DNA of 64,000 nt from Hermatobates lingyangjiaoensis (Eukaryota > Arthropoda > Insecta > Hemiptera > Hermatobatidae): the NCBI GenBank assembly GCA_026182355.1, contig JAPFBL010001617.1, positions 3,693,001-3,757,000 on the forward strand. The letters are read 5' to 3'. Under the pieces are notes generated by a model. The model saw only the letters and a program-made list of their open reading frames with translations. It made no database searches and was not told the origin of the DNA. The translations under genes and the position numbers were made by a program. Positions 36,696-47,274 of this stretch are shown piece after piece; position 1 is the stretch's first letter; every line of letters starts with the position of its first letter.

Positions 36696-36706
36696 TTCCG
36701 CCACCC
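36696..36706 (-). promoter_or_regulatory. Polypurine tract
   Basis: On the element strand GGGTGGCGGAA directly precedes the 3' LTR, where the plus-strand primer of an LTR element belongs. A perfect 10-bp hairpin (36706-36715 with 36722-36731, CGTTGAAGGA, loop GAAATG) abuts it. Confidence 0.8.
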
Positions 36707-36996
36707 GTTGAAGGAGAAATGTCCTTCAACGAATTACCAGTTTAAAGACATATAGTTAGACAAAGATCAACATTAATTAAGAATATATACATTGAGTAAG
36801 AATAACTTAAACTAGACATAAAGATTTACAATTTTGAATATATACAGCGAAACAAAGATCCACATTGAGTAAGAATACATATAACATAATATACACATAA
36901 AGGTTTACAAGTTTGAATACATATGGTTATAAAAAGTAACATTAAATTCAGTAACAAGCATATGATTTATAAACTTAATTAGATACTAAACACAGA

Positions 36997-37146
36997 TTAT
37001 TCAGAGACTGAAGGTTCTTCAATAGGAAAAGGACACAGTTTTATGAGGTTACGTCGAGTCTCGGACCCTGATGATGTCTTGCCTGTAGCTACTCTGGGGA
37101 GTCCATCTTTTCCTGGATGCAGAGTTACTATGCGGATGTAGAGGGG
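36997..37146 (-). pseudogene. Out-of-frame end of the BEL integrase tail
   Basis: After the frame shift near 37140 the expected DUF5641 end continues in another frame: RIVTLHPGKDGLPRVAT, then RRNLIKLCPFP, the conserved GRVxxxxPGxDGxVRVxxVxT...RPxxKLxxLP ending. A few codons around the expected Trp-Lys-x-Gly are lost at the break. Confidence 0.85.
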
Positions 37147-39691
37147 GCATATTGTCTTCTTTAAGCAGAACAAGAGTACCAGGCCTGACAGAATGACAGT
37201 TACGATGCCATTTGGTTCTTTGTTGCAAACCACTGAGGTAGTCTCTAGACCAGTGTGCCCAAAACTGATTTTGAACTTGTTGGGTTAGATGCCAACGAGA
37301 GCGAAGACTACAGGTGTCATTTTCAACTTGCAGTCCTGGTATATAGCTAGAGGCACCACCTGTCAGGAAATGGGCTGGAGTGAGGACGGAGTAGTCAGTA
37401 GGATGGGTGGACATGGGAGTTAGAGGACGGGAATTCAGTTGGGATTCTATTTCAGCTAGAACAGTGGATAATTCTTCAAATGTAAAATGCATCAAACTTT
37501 TGTATTGATAGAAGGACTGAGGATTAGATTGAAATTTGGTTTCTACCGAATGAAAGCGTTTCAAGGCTAGATTTGTCGAGTTACCAAGACAAGATGGATC
37601 TCGCTTAAAAGATGGATGTACAGTAAATCTGCCAGATGCATCTCTTTTTACAGTATTCTCGAAATTTTGTTTAACAATCTTTTCTTGTCGAGACAGTGGT
37701 CTAATTTGAGGAATGCGTTCAACTTTTAAGGACTTGGTTAGGGCTTCATTAAGCACTTCACTGCGTTTGCTATGTACAGGAGGAGTGACTGTAATTGCTA
37801 ATAAATTAACAGATGCCTTGTCAGGAGTATATTTTCCAGCTATTATCCAACCAAGCTTCGTATTTTGAAAGACAAGAAGATTATTTGATAAATTAAACTT
37901 CTCTGGCTTTAGAATGTCAAAAAATATTTCACTACCAAGGATCAGGTCTATATTATGGGGCTTAAAGAAATACGGGTCTGCTAAATCTAAATCTGGAGCA
38001 ATATTCCAAGCTAAGTGGTCGATTTTAGTTTGAGGTAATTTATCAGCAAGTTTTGGAAGAATTAGGAAGTCAGTCGTTGTGGTAAAATCAGACACTCTAG
38101 ATTGGAGACGTGTATGAATTTTATTTTTTATGGTTGAGTGAAATTGATTAATACCACAGATAGAGGTATTAGTAGGTAAAAATGGACAACCAAGAGCTCT
38201 AGAAAACGATTCTGTAATAAAGTTACTTTGAGCTCCACAATCGAGCAAGGCTGTGGCTTTAATTAATTTTCCAGAAGAATTGGCCACTAACACCTGAGCT
38301 GTGGCTAAGAGAGTGTTGCAAGTACTGCGTTGGGCAGACAATGCAACAGGGCTAATACTGCTTGGAATTTGGTCTTTGTGTAGATGGCACAAAGTATGAT
38401 GCTTTTGAGAACATATCTTACATACTCCAGGGTTTAAACATTCTTTTGTCTTGTGATTGTTATTAAAACAGTTTAGGCATAACCCCTTTTCATTTACTTG
38501 TAATATGCGTTCTTCTGGGGACAATGACTTGAATTTTGGACACTCATATACCTTATGAACTTCGTGGCAAATGTGACATCTGTAATATTCACTATTTCTT
38601 ACAGGATGAGCAACTGGAAGAGATTCAGAATTACTGGGCAGACGCAGCATCTTGTCTGGATTACTAAAGTTTCTTTTACTTTGCTTACTGTGGGACTGAA
38701 CAGCACTATAATTACAAAATGAATTCTTCATGGAAGACTTCTTAACAAAATTAGGAAATTTGTTCGAAGAATATATAATTCCTTTACTCTGGTCGAAAGA
38801 CTTGATGGTCGATAAAGTTGCTTCCAAAATATTTATTTCTTTTAAAAGATGTCCTTCAAAATCAAAAATTGATGGACATTGAGAACTATTTGAAAGAGCA
38901 CTTTCCCAACGTGTAAGGAGGTTGACATCTAACTTGGAAGCTAATAAAGGCACTAACACATAACTGGAAGAAATCACGTCCTCTCCTAACGCTTCTAGAG
39001 AACGAATGTTTTTATAGAACTCATTTGCTAGCTCTTTAAGTGATTGAAGACAATTGGGTTTAACCTTTGCTAAATTAAACAACGACGAAACATGAGAGTT
39101 AACAATTAATCTCTTATTATCAAATCTGTTGATTAATAGTTCCCAAGCAATCCTATAATTTGTTTGCGTAATTTGAATATTGGCAACTAGATCAGCGGCT
39201 TGGCCTTTCAAACAAGATTTCAAGTACTGCAGTTTCTGAACATCATCCAAAGAGGGATTGTTGTGAATTAAACTTAGAAAATTATCTTTGAAGGAATACC
39301 AATTGTTCAAATCACCACTAAACTCGTTGATACTAATTTTTGGCAATCTAACTTGAACTTGAGAAGGAGATGAGAAGGAGGAAGAAGACGACAGAGACGG
39401 TGAACCTGTTTTGATCTCATGTTCCAAAAAACCCATTACTTTGAAATACCTTCTTTCAAAGTCGACTATCTCTCTATCATCATCACAAGGATTCTTTGAA
39501 CAGCTTTCAAGATCAACTAAGCACTTCCTAAATTCTTTTAGCGTAGGTTCTAATTGTCTTAGCCTGCAAGAAAGCTCAAAATGATCTTGGTCACGACTAT
39601 AATTCTGAACAAAGGTTTCAGCTCTAGTCAAAATACACATTAATGACGATTTGGAAACATTTAACTTTTCTAACATATTATATCTAGGCAT
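37049..39691 (-). CDS. BEL/Pao Gag-protease polyprotein with deleted polymerase
   Basis: The ORF has 880 codons. Residues about 115-265 resemble the BEL Gag domain DUF1759 (LPKISINEFSGD...W..F). Zinc-knuckle-like cysteines lie at 371-436, with a perfect CX2CX4HX4C at 405-418. Residues about 470-620 are the DUF1758-type aspartic protease with active-site LLDCGAQ near 482-488 (Cys in place of the commoner Ser/Thr). From 640 to 733 the text resembles the lead-in to the reverse transcriptase. At about residue 735 (near 37488) it jumps to LSTVLAEIESQLNSRPLTP, the DUF5641 tail that follows the integrase core. Reverse transcriptase, RNase H and integrase catalytic regions are absent; intact relatives are roughly twice as long. 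A further frame shift at about residue 851 (near 37140) replaces the end of DUF5641. The protein could still form particles; it cannot copy or insert itself. Confidence 0.9.
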   Translation of the reverse strand: MPRYNMLEKLNVSKSSLMCILTRAETFVQNYSRDQDHFELSCRLRQLEPTLKEFRKCLVDLESCSKNPCDDDREIVDFERRYFKVMGFLEHEIKTGSPSLSSSSSFSSPSQVQVRLPKISINEFSGDLNNWYSFKDNFLSLIHNNPSLDDVQKLQYLKSCLKGQAADLVANIQITQTNYRIAWELLINRFDNKRLIVNSHVSSLFNLAKVKPNCLQSLKELANEFYKNIRSLEALGEDVISSSYVLVPLLASKLDVNLLTRWESALSNSSQCPSIFDFEGHLLKEINILEATLSTIKSFDQSKGIIYSSNKFPNFVKKSSMKNSFCNYSAVQSHSKQSKRNFSNPDKMLRLPSNSESLPVAHPVRNSEYYRCHICHEVHKVYECPKFKSLSPEERILQVNEKGLCLNCFNNNHKTKECLNPGVCKICSQKHHTLCHLHKDQIPSSISPVALSAQRSTCNTLLATAQVLVANSSGKLIKATALLDCGAQSNFITESFSRALGCPFLPTNTSICGINQFHSTIKNKIHTRLQSRVSDFTTTTDFLILPKLADKLPQTKIDHLAWNIAPDLDLADPYFFKPHNIDLILGSEIFFDILKPEKFNLSNNLLVFQNTKLGWIIAGKYTPDKASVNLLAITVTPPVHSKRSEVLNEALTKSLKVERIPQIRPLSRQEKIVKQNFENTVKRDASGRFTVHPSFKRDPSCLGNSTNLALKRFHSVETKFQSNPQSFYQYKSLMHFTFEELSTVLAEIESQLNSRPLTPMSTHPTDYSVLTPAHFLTGGASSYIPGLQVENDTCSLRSRWHLTQQVQNQFWAHWSRDYLSGLQQRTKWHRNCHSVRPGTLVLLKEDNMPPLHPHSNSASRKRWTPQSSYRQDIIRVRDST

Positions 39692-40040
39692 TCTGACTGA
39701 ATGTATATTAATGAAATTAATTATTCAATTATAATTATAATTGGAAAATTAAATGAATATAACAAAATATATGATAGATAAATAAATATACAAGGCAAAA
39801 TAAAGGGAAGATTTTGATGAGTTAGCTTGTTATATAAAGTATATAATCAGTTGTAGACAGAATTCAAATTGCTTCTTAAGTTGGTTAATTATAGCTTGTC
39901 GAAAGAATAAGTACTTAATTATGAGCTTGATACAAATACACATTAAATCCACTGACTAGGAAATAAAGGTAAAAGGGAATAAGGTAATAAAGGTTACAGG
40001 CGTACCTTGAGTCTGCTTGAATATCTTGAATAAAGATGAT

Positions 40041-40058
40041 ATCGGGGCCGGAGGACCA
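40041..40058 (-). promoter_or_regulatory. Primer binding site candidate
   Basis: Three T residues inside the 5' LTR end, the element strand reads TGGTCCTCCGGCCCCGAT. TGG is complementary to the CCA end of tRNAs, and the position is right. I did not identify the tRNA. Confidence 0.6.
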
Positions 40059-40061
40059 AAA

Positions 40062-40445
40062 TGTTGTGGCTGGTATCACAACTGGGGTTGCTTGAGGGTA
40101 GCTGTTGCTTGGTTGGAGAGTTGGCCTGTGATGACAGAGATGCTTGAATGATGGTGGAGAGAGTGGGCGCTTGGAGGTTGGGAAGTGAATGCTTGATGTC
40201 TTGCTTGCTTGGAGGTAGAGAATAGAATGCTTGAGGTGTTGACTGCTTGCTGGTTGAGAAGGGAATGAATGCTTGAGGTGGTGTTTGCTTGCTGGGAGAG
40301 AAGGGAATGAATAGGCGAAGGGTCCGAGACTAGCCAGGTAACATTGGGCAAAGTTAGGAGGGCAGGTACTGCTAAGCTACCCTAAGCCGGCATGTACCGC
40401 TAGGCAGCCCTAAGAGAGCAGGTATACTAAGTGAAAATCTGAACA
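40062..40445 (-). repeat. BEL/Pao 5' LTR
   Basis: 384 bp, matched base for base with the LTR at 36312-36695 except one transition. It should contain the promoter of the element, which would transcribe in the direction of the host gene. Confidence 0.95.
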
Positions 40446-40450
40446 ACTCT

Positions 40451-41709
40451 ACTCTATCGCAAGAGCGTCAAGAGCATTTAAAAAGGGAATAATTACAGGA
40501 ACTTTACTCGTAATAAATCCATAGAAATAAATTACGTTACAAAATATAACTAATGGATAAAAATACCCAATTTGAATCAATTTATCTCAGTAGTAGTTAG
40601 TAATTGCCAATTTTTTAGCTCTTCAAAATATAATACCGTTGTAGTTAAATAAAGATGGCTGTTTTTTAAACTACAAGAATTATTTAAAAAATATAAGGAG
40701 ATAGAAAATGAATTCTTACTTTTCGTTTGGTATAATCCATCAGCGAGTATTTTTCTGGTTTAGTTAACAATTTTTACGTTATGATTCTTAAGAATGATGT
40801 TATGATAGTATCAATAAAAAAGTTCAGCGGTTAGGAGTCTGTAATATTCTATTTAGCTTTGGGAATCAATTTGAATATCTTCCTTTCAAATTTTAATAGT
40901 AAAAAACGCATTTTATTTATTAGAATGTCATCTAAATATGAAATAAAGAACAATCGATAGAATGTACTAATTTAATTTTAATTATACTCTTCTTTATAAG
41001 CTTTTTTCCCCAATAATTGCATATGTGAAATATTTGATCAAAAGAATTATTGTATGAATGAAAATTATTCATAAACAATATAAATTCATTATTCATGGTT
41101 TCTTAAAACCATTATTGTTATTGAATGCTGTAACGTTTTGCAGTATCCCATTTAAATAAATAACTTTTAAAGCGGAAGCTTTTATTTACAAATTACACAT
41201 ATAATTATTCTTCAAATAGAATGGAATAAAATATTTGTCCAAAAATAATAATAATATATTTAACTTTTTTTTTAATAGTTTATCAAGTACATCCACAATG
41301 TTTCCGTAAATACTGGAAAACTTACTTTTTAATCAATTGAGAGATATATCCAAAGAACCAGTATTATGTATTTATGTTATCTAATTCACCATCATGTAAA
41401 ATTACTTACAAAATTCAGTATATTGTTCTGTAGTTTTATTTAATTCTAAGTAAATTTAGATAATTAAATATTAATAGAGCTGGCTGTTTTCAGCATTATT
41501 TTAACAACATTGAGAAACTGTTGAACAGTATCTTGACCAGGGAAAAGGAAGTAGATATACTAACACAAGTTCCTTTCTAATCTTTCGGTATAACAATGCT
41601 ATACTTATATAATACATACAATATTCTTATTATGTATTATAAATATACGGTATTTTGACATTTTATTTAATGATATGATGCAGTACCCTTGAGAGCTCTA
41701 CCGACTCAC
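40451..41709. other. Start of intron 1, no feature seen
   Basis: AT-rich DNA with no recognisable gene or repeat between the BEL element and the first coding exon. Confidence 0.4.
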
Positions 41710-41746
41710 CTAGAATAAATAGAAGCAGAAAAACAGTTAGTGCCAT
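41710..41746 (-). CDS. CUB/LDLa gene, exon 1: start codon and signal peptide
   Basis: ATG at 41746 opens MALTVFLLLFILG, a hydrophobic signal-peptide core, and the donor CTAG|GTGAGT cuts after the first base of the next codon (phase 1). A phase-1 intron right after the signal peptide is typical for modular extracellular proteins. The frame is open upstream to a TAA about 85 bases away without another ATG, so this is the first available start. Joined to exon 2 at 29457, it reads on in frame. The hydrophobic stretch is short, so an extra exon between 1 and 2 cannot be excluded. Confidence 0.72.
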
Positions 41747-41870
41747 GAATCGACTGTAGTGAGGGTTGAGAGACTGGGAAGAGCCAGAGTCGACTGACGT
41801 GTCCAGCAAACCTGGTCTAGGGCTTCCCTGACGTTACCTCACCAAGGCCTTGCCCAACTTAGGCAACCAA
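41747..41870 (-). promoter_or_regulatory. 5' UTR / promoter-proximal region of the CUB/LDLa gene
   Basis: The about 120 bases before the ATG are clearly richer in G+C than the flanks (CAGGGAAGCCCTAGACCAGG, CACGTCAGTCGACTCTGG), as expected for a leader exon. No TATA box or initiator can be fixed by eye. Confidence 0.4.
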
Positions 41871-42105
41871 TAATCCTTTGTTTCCAAAACCCTCTGCTTA
41901 TTAATCTTCACACATAATAATTCATTTTAACTATAATTTTGTGCAGACGTAACTTCAGTTTCAGTACTATTGAACAATATCTTCTACCCTTAACGTGAGT
42001 TAAAGTTTTTAAGTGACTAAAATTGTCAACCCATAAGAGAGTGTTATATCAAGATGGCTTGATTACTTGACGTTACATTTTAACTTGAATTTTGTTCTAT
42101 TTATA

Positions 42106-45100
42106 ATTTTTTTTTTACTTTACTGTAAGTAAAAGTATAGTGATCGTGAAAAAATTTGATCTCGAGATTTTAACGGAATTATAAGTTTTGAGGCCCCAGA
42201 ACTCGTTTTATGAAGTTTTTCGATGAAGTCTGTGTGTGGGTGGGTAGGTGAGTATGTATCCAAAGTTTGTTACAACGCTACTGTCCAGAAGCTTGATGGA
42301 TCAAGTTGAGACTTTACAAAAAAGGGTCTCTTAGTGTAGATGATCTCTATTATTTGGAGCAATTATGCATCATAGAAAAGTTATTTTTTTTTTGCCAAAA
42401 ACCTGTGTTTAGACTATATTTTTTTCTCCTAAACCAGTAATTCTAGAATTTTGAAAATCTGGCATTATCTTTAAGGTACAAATGCAATAAAGAAAAATAT
42501 ATTCAGATATTTAAAACAAAGGAAATTTTTTTTTAATAAAATGTAAAAATTTTGACCTATAATTCAATCTGAAAGCTTGTGAGACCGATACAAGCCTCAC
42601 AGGTTGACGGATCAAAATGAAACTATATCTAAAAATAGAACATTCTGAGCAGGATGAGTTGTGATATTTTTTGTCAAAATTACATTCACCAGAGGGCCTT
42701 TACAGTACAACCTGTACTGTACTTTTTCAACAAAAACTTTTTGACGCGTGTGTTAGCATTGCTTGTTACCATGCTACGGTCCAGAATCTTTGATGGATTA
42801 AGTTGATATTTTACACAAAAATGGGCCTCATAAAGACGAAGATCCCTATTGTTTGGGAAGAATTATGCATGATGGGAAAGTCACTTTTTTTGCCAAAAAC
42901 AGTTTTTTTTAAAACATTTATTTCTCCTAAACTGATAACCCTAGAGTTTTGAAATTTTCACATTATCTTTGAAGTTACAAATGCAAGAAACGAAAAATAT
43001 ATTCAGAATTTTAAAACAACAGAAAATAATTTTTTTTCAATAAAATGTACAAATTTTGACTTATAATTCAATCTCAAACCTTGTGAGAGCGATACAAGCC
43101 ATACTGTTTGACGGACAAGAATGAAACTATGCCTATAAATAGAACATTATGTGTAGAATGAGTTGAGATATTTTTTTTCAAAATTACATTCGCTAATGGG
43201 GCGTTACAGTACGATTTCTGTTTTCAGAAAATGTGTTTTTGACGCTAAACGGCTCATTAAAAAATAATGAAAATTTGACCAAAAATGGAACAAAAAATTA
43301 GCAATTCATAAAAAAAATATCATGAAGTTTCAATTACGGGAAAGAGCAATAACGATATAAAAACTCTTTGTTTACCCTAGACTAAGAGATCACCTGCTAT
43401 ACTTGTCGAATTTTTTGTATTTTTACTTTACTATAAGTAAAGTATAGTGATCGTGAAAAAATTCGATCTCGAGATTTTGACGGAATTACATGTTTTGAGG
43501 TCCCAGAAGTCGTTTTATGACGTTTTTACGATGATGTCTGTGTGTGTGTGGGTGGGTGGGTGAGTGTGTTAGGATTGCTTGTTACCACGCTACGGTCCAG
43601 AATCTTTGATGGATCAAGTTGATATTTTACACAAAAATAGGCCTCATAAAGACGAAGATCCCGATTGTTTGCAAAGAATTATGCTTGATGGGAAAGTCAC
43701 TTTTTTTACAAAAACCGTTTTTTTTAAAACATTTATTTCTCCTAAACTGATAACCCTAGAGTTTCGAAATTTTGACATTATCTTTAAGGGTATAAATGGA
43801 ACAAACGAAAAATATATTCAGAATTTTAAAACAACGGGAAATATTTTTTTTTTAATAAAATGTAAAAATTTTGACTTATAATTCAATCTCAAACCTTGTG
43901 AGAGCGATACAAGCCATACCGTTTGACGACAAGAATGAAACTATGGCTATAAATAGAACATTATGTGTAGAATGAGTTGAGATATTTTTTTTTAAAATTA
44001 CATTCGGTAAAGGGGCGTTACAGTACGATTTCTGTTTTCAGAAAATGATTTTTTGACGCAAAACGGCTCATTAAAAAATAATGAAAATTTGACCAAACAT
44101 GGAACAAAAAATTAGCAATTCATAGAAAAAAAATCATGAAGTTTCAATTACGGAAAAGAGCAATAACGATATAAGAACTCTTTGTTTATCTTAGACTAAG
44201 AGATCACCTGCTATACTTGTCGAATTTTTTATATTTTTTTACATTGTTTGCATTGACTTAGAAATTTTTTGAGCAAATCCACTGAGATAAAATTGATATT
44301 TATAAAAGAATAATTTAAATTGTTTATTGACTTATATGAGATGTAAGAGGAATAATATTGTGCAGGAAAATATAATAAAAATATCATTTATTCATCAGAA
44401 AATACTCACTCAGAAAAAATTCGTATATATGTTATTTGACAAAGGGGAAGGAAAATGATCTTATTAAATACTAAGAAGCTTATTATTATTATTATTTTAA
44501 AGATTATAATTCCCAGTATAATAATTCTATAAAAGACCAAAAATGTAAATGATAATTCATAATTGGTATCTTTTGTTTAGAGATTAATAAATGTAATTAT
44601 CGTACATCTTTAATTAACAAAGCACCTTAAAATATCTTTTTCTTCGCTGTTTAAGATGTTTTTCAGAGAAAAAAAGGGTATTTTTCTGTTTTAAATTTGA
44701 AAATATTACTTTAATATTCAATGTAAAAGGATGTCAAGTAAACGATGTAAGAAATCTACTGGCTGTTTGAACGAAAGCCATTCTCTTGTAGGAGAATATT
44801 TCGTTTCAAGAAATGTTCACTTTGGTTTTTCAAAAATGTTATTACTGCTGTAGTTATACTAATGAAATTAAATAATTTAAATTATAATAATAATTAAATA
44901 ATTAAATAATCACAATAATAAATTATTTGTGATGTACAAAAATAAGCTTATAATTTGATATGGCCTTCAATCACTATCTGTACTACCTCACGAATGAAAG
45001 ACTAATAATTATATCCCATTTAGATATTTATGTTATGCTTAAATGAGACGTTAAAATTTTACTTTAATATTCAAAGTAGAAGGATGTCAAGTAAACGATG

Positions 45101-45442
45101 TAAGAAATCTACTGGCTGTTTGAACGAAAGCCATTCTCTTGTAGGAGAATAAATCGTTTCAGGAAATGTTCACTTTGGTTTTCCAATAATGTTATTACTG
45201 CTGTAGTTATACTAATGCAATTATTTGCAAATAATAAATTATTTGTGATGTACAAAAATAAGCTTATAAAATGATATGTCCTTCAATCACTATCTGTACT
45301 ACCTCAGGAATGATAGGCTAATAATTATATCCCATTTAGATGTTTACGTTATGCTTAAATGAGACGTTATGTTTTATATACTCAAGAAATTTGACATTAA
45401 GTTACTCATAGTAAAGTAGAGTGTAGGCCACTCCAGATTTTT
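42106..45442 (+). mobile_element. Three family A copies in tandem
   Basis: Copy a: left end at 42117 (ACTTTACTGTAAGTAAAAGT) to about 42720. Copy b: starts inside the family at 42745 (TGTGTTAGCATTGCTTGTTA) and runs to about 43425. Copy c: complete, left end at 43430 (ACTTTACTATAAGTAAAGTA) to right end TAGTAAAGTAGAGTGTAGGC, CACTCCAGATTTTTT near 45440. Copy c has a duplicated block (44700-44995 and 45055-45330). Copies b and c are very similar to each other and to 7597-9216, so the array looks fairly young. Confidence 0.7.
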
Positions 45443-45444
45443 TT

Positions 45445-46500
45445 TTGTACCTACGTATTAGAGTGAGTATGAATGTTTATTTTGCATGTTTGTATAAGTG
45501 AGTGTGTATAATGTTTCAGCACTCAACTCATCATATCTATTTTCAAGACATAAATATTTCTTGAATGGTAATAATAATCTATATTGTTCGTAACTTAAAT
45601 TGAAACCTTTTCTTAATTTGAACTTCCATGCCTACTGATTTAAAAAGATTTATTTTATATTTAGCAGTAAATTAATATGATAATACAAATTATAAGCATT
45701 ACAAATAAGAAAGAAACCTTATTTAACATTTTAGTACCACTATCATAAGAGAAGAATTACTAGAAAGATTTCTTGTAAAATCCGATTATGAATACATTAT
45801 TGTAAATTTTATTTACACTTATTTAGTTTATTATATTTCCCACAATTTAAAAATCAAGTAGTATCATTCTTTATGAATTTCAGAATAATCTTAATTTTTT
45901 GTCACTTTCTATTTAGATGCGTACATACGTATATTGTATTCCATTGTTTCCTGAGAATAATTTGCAGAAAATTATAATGTCTATTGAAATAATTACTTAT
46001 AACATGTTTATAATATTCTATATATTTATCAGTAGTGCACATTTCATTTTATAACCACTCAAAAAGAGGTTGTTAGTATATGACTTGTAAAAAAGGTCAT
46101 CAATGGGCCATTTACACAAAGGAAGAATGAAAATAGCTCGACACAAAACATCTTTTATGTGGGGACTCGGTGATTCTTTGCCTCATTCTAATCATGAGTA
46201 AATACCACAAAATAGAAGATTATATAGCTCGTGAGTTAAAACATGGAAGGTTTTATAAACTAAAATTCACAATCTTATGTGATTATACCAGCAATTTTAA
46301 AACCAATGTAGGTTACAAGAATAGAATTTAATAATAAGTTTTATTACTGTTCTTCAGTTTTTAAACTTATAATCATTGACTTCGGAAACTTATGAATGTA
46401 ATAAAATCTATTTGATGGATATTATAAAAACCAATAATTGTATGAAGGATAAAAAGACGACTATATAATTGATGATACATAACAAGATTTTACTATAAAC
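45445..46500. other. No feature seen
   Basis: AT-rich intergenic DNA upstream of the CUB/LDLa gene; no gene or repeat family was recognised. Confidence 0.4.
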
Positions 46501-46509
46501 ATATGAAAT

Positions 46510-46672
46510 AAAATCAACGTCTAACCCACAGTAAGAAATCAGGAATAAGACAAAGATCTTTCAACCGTAACAAGCGGTCTACTTAAGAGTCAAATCTTAA
46601 CTGATTTCTTCTCTGAACAAATCAGTTGAAATATGACCATGTCGAAGACTGCTTGATGCGGTTGAAAGATAG
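46510..46672. mobile_element. Decayed PLE-type pseudo-LTR
   Basis: It shares AAGATCTTTCAACCGTAACA and AGCGGTCT with the elements at 23.2 and 58.1 kb. The second arm (GTCGAAGACTGCTTGATGCG, then GTTGAAAGAT) is degenerate. The hammerhead-like core is damaged in both arms. Confidence 0.5.
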
Positions 46673-47274
46673 TGTTACCAAATATCAGGTAACGATTCTG
46701 GCTAAAATAATACAAAAAATGAACTAAAAAGAGCTCTTATTTTCCAAACTGAGTTAAGAAAAAGGGTCAAATGGCAATATAACGAATACAACATTCTAAA
46801 CAGTATTTTAATAATGTTTTTTTGAACAAGATTAAAATTTTGTTTATCAAATGTAGTTACTAAATTCAATACTTCATGAGAATTTTCGGTCTTTCTGGTT
46901 TCATAAATTTAGTTGGTCCCAATTACCGCAATAATGTCAAAAGAAACATCAAAATCATAGGAGCATATTTAATAACGTTTTAATTCATCTCGTGTTGGCA
47001 GTTTACTAACTATTGTTGATAAATTAATTTTGTTTCAAAGTTTGTTTTTACTTTACTAGAAGTAAAGTATAGTGATCGTGAAAAAATTCGATCTCGAAAT
47101 TTTGACGGAATTACATGTTTCGAGGTCCCAGAAGTCGTTTTATGAAGTTTTTTCGATGATGTCTGTATGTGTGTGGGTGGGTGGGTGAGTGTGTTAGCAT
47201 TGCTTGTTACCACGCAACGGTCCAGAATCTTTGATGGATCAAGTTTACACAAAAATGGGCCCCATAGGGAAGAA

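Larger units (their letters stand above)
36307..40450 (-). mobile_element. BEL/Pao LTR retrotransposon, recent, internally deleted
   Basis: This complete LTR structure is 4134 bp (36312-40445) flanked by an exact 5-bp duplication ACTCT (36307-36311, 40446-40450), the length usual for BEL/Pao. The 384-bp LTRs begin TGTTGTGG on the plus strand and end GAACA. In element sense the 5' LTR is the right one. They differ at one base only (C/T near 36353 versus 40103), so the insertion is young. The internal part carries one long ORF for Gag and protease joined to the integrase tail. It lies in intron 1 of the CUB/LDLa gene, in the same orientation as that gene. Confidence 0.95.
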
